Shown: piece by piece, positions 1-5,140 of the stretch
Layout of the letters: the number at the start of each line of letters is the position of its first letter
Numbering within the stretch: position 1 is the stretch's first letter
DNA from: Bacteroidales bacterium
GTDB taxonomy: Bacteria; Bacteroidota; Bacteroidia; Bacteroidales; WRGA01
Direction: 5' to 3'
DNA length: 6,653 nucleotides
NCBI GenBank assembly: GCA_031279795.1
Contig: JAITHZ010000072.1
Coordinates: forward strand, 1-6,653
The notes under the pieces: generated by a model
The model's input: the letters and a program-made list of their open reading frames with translations, nothing else
What the model was told of the DNA's origin: nothing
The model's database searches: none
Made by a program: the position numbers and the translations under genes

Positions 1-1241
1 ATGGCCTTATTTGTACGGGTTAATTTTTTTAAGGCTTCATACGGTTCTGGGTATCCTTCGCGGCGCAGAATGGTTTGAATACCTTCGGACACAACCGACC
101 AGTTTTCCTCAAGGTCAGCATTTAATGCGCGTGGGTTCAGCAGCAATTTTGCAAGGCCTTTCGACAGGCTGAGCAATGCGATGGAGGTATGGGCAAAAGG
201 CACTCCAAGATTGCGCAAAACCGTTGAGTCGGTCAAGTCGCGTTGCAATCTCGAAATGGGAAGTTTGGCCGATAGATGTTCCAATATTGCGTTGGCAATT
301 CCCAGATTTCCTTCGGCATTTTCAAAATCAATCGGATTGACTTTGTGTGGCATAGCAGAAGAACCGACTTCCTGCCGGTTGATTTTTTGCTTGAAATATT
401 CTATGGAAATATAATGCCAGAAATCACGTGCTAAGTCTGTTAGTATGGTATTCAAACGTTTAAGAGCATCGAACAAAGCCGCCAGATTGTCGTAATTGGA
501 AATTTGTGTGGTGAATGGTTCGCGTTCGAGTCCGAGATTTTCACTGACAAATTTGTCGGCAAATGCTCGCCAGTCCACAGAAGGAAAAGCGGCGGAATGC
601 GCATTGAAATTTCCTGTAGCGCCACCGAATTTCGCTGAAATCGGAACATCCTTCATCAGCGCCAGTTGCCGTTCCAAACGGCTGACGAACACCTGAACTT
701 CCTTTCCCAGACAGGTAGGAGAAGCAGGCTGTCCGTGAGTCCTGGCCAGCATTGGGATGGATTTCCATTCGTCGGCATAATAAGTTAGCTGGGCGATTAT
801 CTTTTCAATCAGTGGATAATAAATGTCGGACAACGCTTCCTTGATAGAAAGCGGAATTGCAGTATTGTTTATGTCTTGCGAAGTTAATCCAACGTGAATA
901 AATTCCTTATAAGGTTGTAAATCCAGCGAGTCAAATTTTTCTCTGATAAAATATTCTACAGCTTTAACATCGTGATTGGTAACCGATTCTATCGTTTTCA
1001 CCCATTGAGCATCCGTAAGTGAAAAGTTCGTATATATTTTCCGAAGCTCGACAAACTGGGTCTTTTCAATTGACGTTAATTGCGGTAAAGGCAAATCACA
1101 CAAGGCAATAAAATATTCAATTTCAATCCTGACTCGGTATTTAATTAAGGCATATTCGGAAAAACAGGCTGCAAAATTTTCTGTTTTATTCCAGTAACGT
1201 CCGTCAACCGGAGATATGGCGGTTAATGTTGATAATTCCAT
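1..1241 (-). CDS. purB: Adenylosuccinate lyase PurB, C-terminus cut by the window edge
   Basis: PurB acts twice in purine synthesis in the cytoplasm: it splits SAICAR to AICAR and adenylosuccinate to AMP, releasing fumarate each time. Reading down from the ATG at 1239-1241, I decoded in-frame codons to the left edge at several points along the gene, with no stop or frameshift seen; 413 whole codons are present. The N-terminus (MELSTLTAISPVDGRYWNK) is close to E. coli PurB. The acid/base histidine is in THGQPASPT at H169, and the fumarase/aspartase superfamily signature SSAMPHKVNP spans residues 294-303, with the catalytic serine at S294/S295 (E. coli S295). The late motif RDLTDSTVLRNLG is also present. 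The visible end reads PEPYEALKKLTRTNKA, so roughly 35 residues are missing compared with the family length of about 450. The gene follows the glucosaminidase gene on the same strand after 59 bases and has its own -7-like box. Identification is very secure. Confidence 0.96.
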   Translation of the reverse strand, partial: MELSTLTAISPVDGRYWNKTENFAACFSEYALIKYRVRIEIEYFIALCDLPLPQLTSIEKTQFVELRKIYTNFSLTDAQWVKTIESVTNHDVKAVEYFIREKFDSLDLQPYKEFIHVGLTSQDINNTAIPLSIKEALSDIYYPLIEKIIAQLTYYADEWKSIPMLARTHGQPASPTCLGKEVQVFVSRLERQLALMKDVPISAKFGGATGNFNAHSAAFPSVDWRAFADKFVSENLGLEREPFTTQISNYDNLAALFDALKRLNTILTDLARDFWHYISIEYFKQKINRQEVGSSAMPHKVNPIDFENAEGNLGIANAILEHLSAKLPISRLQRDLTDSTVLRNLGVPFAHTSIALLSLSKGLAKLLLNPRALNADLEENWSVVSEGIQTILRREGYPEPYEALKKLTRTNKA

Positions 1242-1262
1242 ACATATTTTTCTTTCAAGTGG

Positions 1263-1270
1263 CAAAGATA
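1263..1270 (-). promoter_or_regulatory. Putative Bacteroidota -7 box for purB
   Basis: On the minus strand this reads TATCTTTG, an exact match to the Bacteroidota -7 consensus TAnnTTTG, and ends 21 bases before the purB ATG. The nearest upstream TTG that could act as a -33 element is at 1295-1297, with a 24-base gap, one base beyond the usual 17-23. The -7 match is therefore good and the -33 match weak. It suggests purB can be transcribed independently of the glucosaminidase gene upstream. Confidence 0.5.
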
Positions 1271-1300
1271 ATGTTTATTATTGAAATATATGCACAATTG

Positions 1301-2209
1301 TTATCTTAATTTCAGTAAATCCCCTTCTTTAGGTAGGAAATTCGTTGATTTTTTGTTCATCTTGCATAAGTTTTTCAGTTGGATGCCATACAGTTGCGAA
1401 ATACTGTGCAAGGTTTCGCCATCCTTTACATAATGATAATAATATGGTTTTTCTGCTTTTTTCTTTTTCTCATGCAAATAAACCGGTTCGTATGTTTTCA
1501 GTGTAGTGTTGGAGCTTGTGGCGTCGTTGAATTTGAGTAAATCGTTTTTGGAAACGAATTTCAATTCGGCGGCAATTCCTGCGTATGTATCGCCTTCGTG
1601 CGCTTCGACATACAGCAGGCCTGAGAATGTTTTGTAAAATTCGTACTGGGTTGTCAGATGAATGGCACGGCGTTCGTCGGGGGTATGAGCGTTTTTTTTG
1701 TCATACTCGGTCAAGTTATATTTTTCGACTAACGAGATTAATTTGGAGGCATATTTTTTATCCGTAGCATAACCCGCATCCTGTAAAGTGGTTGCCCACG
1801 CCTTGTAGTCTGTTATGTCCAGTTTGAACAGGACTGAATAGCGTGCATTTTGAGTTAACAGCAGCGAATGGTCGTTGTATGAATCCATTATGGTTGCGTA
1901 TTGTCTGAATGGTTCGTTCGGCAGGTCATCGTCCATGTTGAAGCAAGGGCCCGACCAGCTTCGGCTGCATTTTATTCCGAAATGATTGTTGGCCATCCTT
2001 GCCAGTCGGCTCTGTCCTGCATTCGATTCCAGCAAGGCCTGCGCCAGTTTGATGCTTGCCGGAATTTTATATTTTTTCATGTGTTTGACTGCTGTATCTT
2101 TATATTTGTTTATATAGTCAGTATAATTATTATTTTGTGCATAAATTGAATAGCCAGAATACGATAAAAAAATGAGTAATATATAATACCTCCTTAAATG
2201 AGTTTTCAT
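1301..2209 (-). CDS. Exported glucosaminidase (GH73/FlgJ-like) with two LysM-like repeats
   Basis: The product is a 302-residue putative peptidoglycan hydrolase, probably cleaving GlcNAc-MurNAc glycan bonds in the envelope. Residues 1-24 form a signal peptide: basic MKTHLRRYY, a hydrophobic core, then likely cleavage after SIYA. The glucosaminidase domain covers about 30-170. It contains the helix LAQALLESNAGQSRLA with the expected catalytic Glu at E61, the NNHFGIKC block (74-81), and the YATD..YA motif (147-154), all typical of PF01832. C81 and C89 could form a disulfide. A charged linker precedes a degenerate LysM-like segment at about 200-245 (EAHEGDTYAGIAAEL) and a clearer LysM at about 258-302 (VKDGETLHSISQLYGIQLKNL), which should bind peptidoglycan. 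The ATG gives a clean signal peptide and lies 32 bases after a good -7 box; no Shine-Dalgarno is visible. The exact bond cleaved and the biological role (division, remodelling or autolysis) cannot be read from sequence. Confidence 0.9.
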   Translation of the reverse strand: MKTHLRRYYILLIFLSYSGYSIYAQNNNYTDYINKYKDTAVKHMKKYKIPASIKLAQALLESNAGQSRLARMANNHFGIKCSRSWSGPCFNMDDDLPNEPFRQYATIMDSYNDHSLLLTQNARYSVLFKLDITDYKAWATTLQDAGYATDKKYASKLISLVEKYNLTEYDKKNAHTPDERRAIHLTTQYEFYKTFSGLLYVEAHEGDTYAGIAAELKFVSKNDLLKFNDATSSNTTLKTYEPVYLHEKKKKAEKPYYYHYVKDGETLHSISQLYGIQLKNLCKMNKKSTNFLPKEGDLLKLR

Positions 2210-2241
2210 TTACAGCTAACTAATTGTTTTAAAATTGCGCG

Positions 2242-2271
2242 CAAAAGTAAATATAAATCATGATATTTCAA
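2242..2271 (-). promoter_or_regulatory. Putative promoter of the glucosaminidase gene
   Basis: On the minus strand a TTG (2269-2271) is followed by a 19-base spacer and TACTTTTG (2242-2249), an exact match to the Bacteroidota -33/-7 pattern TTG-N17..23-TAnnTTTG. The -7 box ends 32 bases before the ATG at 2209. This is the best-formed promoter in the window. Confidence 0.65.
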
Positions 2272-2277
2272 GCGAAA

Positions 2278-2311
2278 TTGCAGGTAAAAAGAAAAAAATG
2301 AAGTACCTTTG
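2278..2311 (+). promoter_or_regulatory. Putative promoter of cdd and the GSCFA gene
   Basis: A TTG at 2278-2280 is followed by 23 bases and then TACCTTTG at 2304-2311, which matches the Bacteroidota -7 consensus TAnnTTTG exactly. The spacer is at the long end of the accepted range, so the -33 assignment is less certain than the -7. The box lies 23 bases before the cdd ATG. It is back to back with the glucosaminidase promoter, with only 6 bases between the two proposed -33 elements. Confidence 0.55.
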
Positions 2312-2334
2312 GCACAGAATTATACGTTGTTAAT

Positions 2335-2829
2335 ATGAAAAAACAAATTTACACAATAGAAATAAAGTCGTTTGTTGTCGAAGAATTGAACGATGCAGAA
2401 AAGCATTTGCTTGAACGGGCACAGAAAGCGTCGGCTATGGCCTTCGCACCGTATTCGGCCTTTCTGGTTGGTTGCGCCGTGTTGCTGGAAAATGGCGAAA
2501 TATTGACGGGTAACAACCAGGAAAATGCATCCTTTCCGGCTGGACTGTGTGCCGAACGTGTTGCGCTGGCGTATGCCAATGCCACTTACCCCGATGTGTC
2601 GGTGCAAGCCGTTTGCATTGTTGCTCAGCTGCATGGCACGTTTACTGCCGTACCTCTATCGCCGTGCGGAATATGTCGGCAAACGCTGCTGGAATGTGAA
2701 AACCGTTTTGGGAAACCAATTCGTTTGTATATGGCCGGAAAGGATACAGTCTTGCAGGTTGATTCTGTGAAGGATATATTACCTCTTCATTTTGATAATC
2801 AGTATTTGTTGGACACATTAACAGAATAA
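2335..2829 (+). CDS. cdd: Cytidine deaminase
   Basis: This cytoplasmic zinc enzyme of pyrimidine salvage converts cytidine and deoxycytidine to uridine and deoxyuridine plus ammonia. The 164-residue protein carries the full catalytic set. CAE at 72-74 gives the zinc ligand C72 and the proton-shuttle E74, and PCGIC at 110-114 gives zinc ligands C111 and C114. Three cysteine ligands mark the small tetrameric type (as in B. subtilis) rather than the dimeric E. coli type. The nucleoside-binding block NNQENASFPAGLCAER (60-75) supplies the Asn and Glu expected to contact the ribose, and APYSAFLVGCAVL (38-50) is the usual N-terminal block. It is longer than the B. subtilis enzyme (136 residues), mainly by an N-terminal extension of about 20 residues. 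The ATG follows a consensus -7 box and lacks a Shine-Dalgarno. The stop codon is 3 bases from the next start, suggesting cotranscription with the GSCFA gene. Confidence 0.95.
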   Translation: MKKQIYTIEIKSFVVEELNDAEKHLLERAQKASAMAFAPYSAFLVGCAVLLENGEILTGNNQENASFPAGLCAERVALAYANATYPDVSVQAVCIVAQLHGTFTAVPLSPCGICRQTLLECENRFGKPIRLYMAGKDTVLQVDSVKDILPLHFDNQYLLDTLTE

Positions 2830-2832
2830 AAC

Positions 2833-3771
2833 ATGGAATTTCGCACAATTGTTGATTTGCCAGTTTATCCTTTTAGTATTTCGCATGAAAACAGGTTGTT
2901 GCTTTGTGGCTCCTGCTTTGCAGAAAATATTGGTAAACGGTTGTTGGACAGCAGGTTTAATGTGAATGTAAATCCTTTTGGCATTCTTTACAATCCTCTG
3001 TCGATAAAGGCGGTGTTGGATATTGCGCTGGATGGAAAGCAGTTTACCGAAAAGGATTTGTTTTTTCATAAGGGAATGTATCACAATTTTTTGTTTCACA
3101 GCCGGTTTTCGTCCGATAATGCAGCCGATTGTCTCCAAAATATGAATGGCGCTTTGTCGAACAGTTGCTTGAAACAAACCGACATACTGATGTTAACCTT
3201 TGGAACTGCTTATGTTTATCTGTTACGGGAAACAGGCAAGGTTGTTTCCAATTGCCACAAATTGCCCGACCGACTGTTTGTTCGCCAGCGTTTGACGGTT
3301 GATGAAATTGTCGACGCCTATACCGAGCTTTTTTCCAGACTGTTGATGGAAAATAATCAATTAAAAATCCTGCTTTCCGTAAGTCCAATCCGGCACTGGA
3401 AAGACGGGGCGCACGAAAATCAGTTAAGCAAATCAATTCTGTTGCTGGCTATTGAAGCGTTGCAGCGTCGGTTTCATTCGATTGTCTATTTTCCTTCCTT
3501 CGAAATCGTGCTGGACGAATTGCGGGATTACCGTTTTTTTGCCGACGATATGAATCATATTTCCAATCTTGCCGTTTCCTGCATCTGGGAGCGTTTTGGC
3601 AATGCCTTTTTTGACGAAAAAACATTTCAAATCATCCGGCGCTGGGAAAAAATCAAACAGGCCTTGCAGCATCGACCGCTCAACCCGCACAGCAATGAAT
3701 ATAAAATGTTCGTGGACAAAACAGCAATTGAACTGCAACAGTTTGAAAATGAATATTTAAACAAAAGATAA
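2833..3771 (+). CDS. GSCFA-domain protein, putative SGNH-type hydrolase
   Basis: The 312-residue protein belongs to the GSCFA family (PF08885), named for the motif seen here at residues 26-30 within LLLCGSCFAENIG. The family is related in fold to SGNH/GDSL esterases and acyltransferases; its biochemical function is not established. SGNH-like features can be traced: S27 in GSCFA as candidate nucleophile, NPFGILYNPLS (47-57), the LTFGTAYVY strand (121-129), the VSPIRHWKDGAHENQLSK block (183-200) typical of the family, and D239-M-N-H242, which fits the C-terminal DxxH pair completing a Ser-His-Asp triad. There is no signal peptide or membrane segment, so it is probably cytoplasmic. It starts 3 bases after cdd without a Shine-Dalgarno and probably relies on the cdd promoter and translational coupling. 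Its end is 11 bases from the convergent permease gene. The substrate is unknown. Confidence 0.88.
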   Translation: MEFRTIVDLPVYPFSISHENRLLLCGSCFAENIGKRLLDSRFNVNVNPFGILYNPLSIKAVLDIALDGKQFTEKDLFFHKGMYHNFLFHSRFSSDNAADCLQNMNGALSNSCLKQTDILMLTFGTAYVYLLRETGKVVSNCHKLPDRLFVRQRLTVDEIVDAYTELFSRLLMENNQLKILLSVSPIRHWKDGAHENQLSKSILLLAIEALQRRFHSIVYFPSFEIVLDELRDYRFFADDMNHISNLAVSCIWERFGNAFFDEKTFQIIRRWEKIKQALQHRPLNPHSNEYKMFVDKTAIELQQFENEYLNKR

Positions 3772-3782
3772 TATAGATTAAT

Positions 3783-5018
3783 TCAGGTTCCAAAACGGTA
3801 TCCCAATTCCTCCACGATTTTTTGCACGTCGGCATCGTTCGGAGTACCTTCCACACAGGCGATTCCTTTATTCAAATTCACTTGGACGGAAGTTACACCC
3901 TTCAAACGCAATAAGCTCCTCTCTATGCTGATTTTGCAATGGCTGCACGTCATACCGTCAATTTTGTAAATTTTTGCTGCTTCCAGCAGGCTTGATTTCG
4001 ACGATCGGAAATATTTTTGCAAAAACGCATTGAGAATTAATCCGGCAAGAAGCACTGAGCAAACGGTGTCAAACCACGAAAATGTGCCATGTTCATGCGT
4101 GTGCATCAAGGCGTGGTTCATCTTTCCCATACCGAACCAGGCGGAAGGCAGCAGGTAGTCTGCCGCTAAACCGAAAGCTATTGCTCCTGCGACAATGCTC
4201 ACAACGTAGATAATTAACGTTTTTCTGCCCAGTATGTTAGCTGCTACCGTCATAGTGGCGAAACTTGTAGCAGGCCCTGCCATCAGAAAGACGAACGCTG
4301 CGCCAGGGGATAAGCCTTTCATCACCAGAATGGCAGCCAGCGGAACAGAACCGGTCGCACAAGTGTACATCGGCACCGAAATTGCCAGAACAACAAGCAT
4401 GTTCAGTAGCGGATTGTTTAGGTTGGAGGTTAAAAAGTCATCGGGAACGAAAACGGCAATCAAACCTGCAACAAAAATCCCGATTACCAGCCATTTGCCA
4501 ATATTTTGAATCATTTCCACGAAACTGTAGTGCAGCGCTTGCAGGAGTTTGTTTTTTCGTTTGCTTTTTGTTTTTTCTTTTTCTCGGTCAGAGATTTGCT
4601 TCCCGACATTGGGTTCTGTTTTGTCGAATCTGTTGGTAAGAATCCCCCCACAAAGGCTTGTAACAAACGCAGCTATCGGGCGCAGCAGCGCAAACGGCAA
4701 TCCCAGCATCGACCAGGTAACGGCGATGCTGTCCACTCCTGTTTGAGGAGTTGAAATCAAAAAAGCCACCGTTGCTCCTTTACTTGCTCCTTCCTTGCGC
4801 AACGACATGCCGACAGGTATAACGCCGCACGAGCACAGCGGCAACGGCACGCCCGCCAACGCCGACAATAGCACTGACCGAAAATCAGATTTCGACAGAT
4901 GTTTTCCGTATATTTCTTTCGGTACAAAAACGTTAAGTATGCCTGCGATTAGAAAGCCGAACAACAGGTATAGCGACATTTCGTTCAGCAACGATATGAA
5001 TGGGATTATGTACTGCAT
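3783..5018 (-). CDS. SO_0444-type Cu/Zn efflux permease with C-terminal HMA domain
   Basis: The 411-residue inner-membrane protein resembles the permease family of YraQ/ArsP (DUF318), specifically the SO_0444-type subgroup annotated as Cu/Zn efflux transporters. Two pseudo-repeats of membrane helices (about 8-9 in all) are separated by a charged cytoplasmic linker at about 131-157. Each half carries a family motif: PLPLCSCGVIP (58-68) with vicinal Cys62 and Cys64, and MYTCATGSVPLA (217-228) with Cys220. A His-rich loop follows at 302-310 (H302, H306, H308, H310). After a last helix (about 316-334) comes an HMA domain at about 349-411 with the metal-binding motif GMTCSHC (C358, C361), as in copper chaperones and P1B-ATPases. 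The start fits the family's short N-terminus (LLNEMSLYLLFGFLIAGIL). No good -7 box is visible; a palindrome overlaps the start codon. Metal export is inferred from family and ligands. An arsenic substrate is less likely given the HMA domain. Confidence 0.88.
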   Translation of the reverse strand: MQYIIPFISLLNEMSLYLLFGFLIAGILNVFVPKEIYGKHLSKSDFRSVLLSALAGVPLPLCSCGVIPVGMSLRKEGASKGATVAFLISTPQTGVDSIAVTWSMLGLPFALLRPIAAFVTSLCGGILTNRFDKTEPNVGKQISDREKEKTKSKRKNKLLQALHYSFVEMIQNIGKWLVIGIFVAGLIAVFVPDDFLTSNLNNPLLNMLVVLAISVPMYTCATGSVPLAAILVMKGLSPGAAFVFLMAGPATSFATMTVAANILGRKTLIIYVVSIVAGAIAFGLAADYLLPSAWFGMGKMNHALMHTHEHGTFSWFDTVCSVLLAGLILNAFLQKYFRSSKSSLLEAAKIYKIDGMTCSHCKISIERSLLRLKGVTSVQVNLNKGIACVEGTPNDADVQKIVEELGYRFGT

Positions 5019-5032
5019 AAGAAATTTCTTAT
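5017..5032. promoter_or_regulatory. 16-bp perfect palindrome at the permease start, possible operator
   Basis: ATAAGAAATTTCTTAT is a perfect 16-bp palindrome that overlaps the first two bases of the permease start codon (ATG at 5016-5018, minus strand). Its position would suit repression by a dimeric regulator, for example a metal sensor. It does not match the operator consensus of any regulator family I can name, and no regulator gene lies in the window. AT-rich palindromes also arise by chance. Confidence 0.35.
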
Positions 5033-5062
5033 ACTTAAAGTTGCATTTGTTAGTTGAAATTT

Positions 5063-5096
5063 AACGTTCGTGTCTCCAGATAGAGACACGAACGTT
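5063..5096. terminator. Perfect 14-bp hairpin, possible terminator of the T9SS-type gene
   Basis: The arms 5063-5076 and 5083-5096 are perfect reverse complements (AACGTTCGTGTCTC and its partner) around a 6-base loop, CAGATA. The hairpin lies 40 bases past the stop codon of the minus-strand surface-protein gene and 44 bases before the permease start, so a role in ending the upstream transcript is the simplest reading. On the minus strand no real U-tract follows (AAATTTC), so it is not a textbook intrinsic terminator. On the plus strand it is followed by a T-rich stretch, but no plus-strand gene reads into it. Confidence 0.5.
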
Positions 5097-5098
5097 TG

Positions 5099-5140
5099 TT
5101 CTTAATTCTTAATTCTTAATTCTTAATTCCTAATTCCTAA
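5099..5140. repeat. Six tandem 7-bp repeats, TTCTTAA x4 then TTCCTAA x2
   Basis: Four exact copies of TTCTTAA (5099-5126) are followed by two copies of the variant TTCCTAA (5127-5140), with no interruption. The last copy contains the TAG stop (5137-5139) of the minus-strand surface-protein gene. Since 7 is not a multiple of 3 and every unit carries a stop on each strand, the array closes all six frames. The array lies directly beside the 14-bp hairpin, with 2 bases between. Confidence 0.9.

Noticed and set aside
1..1241. Left end looked like a gene-free or decayed region with only small ORFs
   Set aside because: Reading the minus strand from the ATG at 1241 gives an intact purB with all catalytic motifs. 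It merely lacks its stop within the window.
2818..3436. Overlapping minus-strand ORFs of 119 and 130 codons opposite the GSCFA gene
   Set aside because: The plus strand encodes a clear GSCFA protein. The antisense products show no motif and have no -7 box at their starts.
3783..5018. Arsenic permease ArsP as the primary call
   Set aside because: The family is related, but the fused HMA domain with CxxC and the His-rich loop fit the Cu/Zn SO_0444-type subgroup better, and no ars genes are nearby.
5063..5096. Riboswitch or structured RNA upstream of the permease
   Set aside because: It is a single simple hairpin with a 6-base loop and no conserved core resembling a known riboswitch.
5099..5140. 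Possible CRISPR or attachment-site repeats
   Set aside because: The units are 7 bp and directly abutting with no spacers, and no cas or integrase gene is present.
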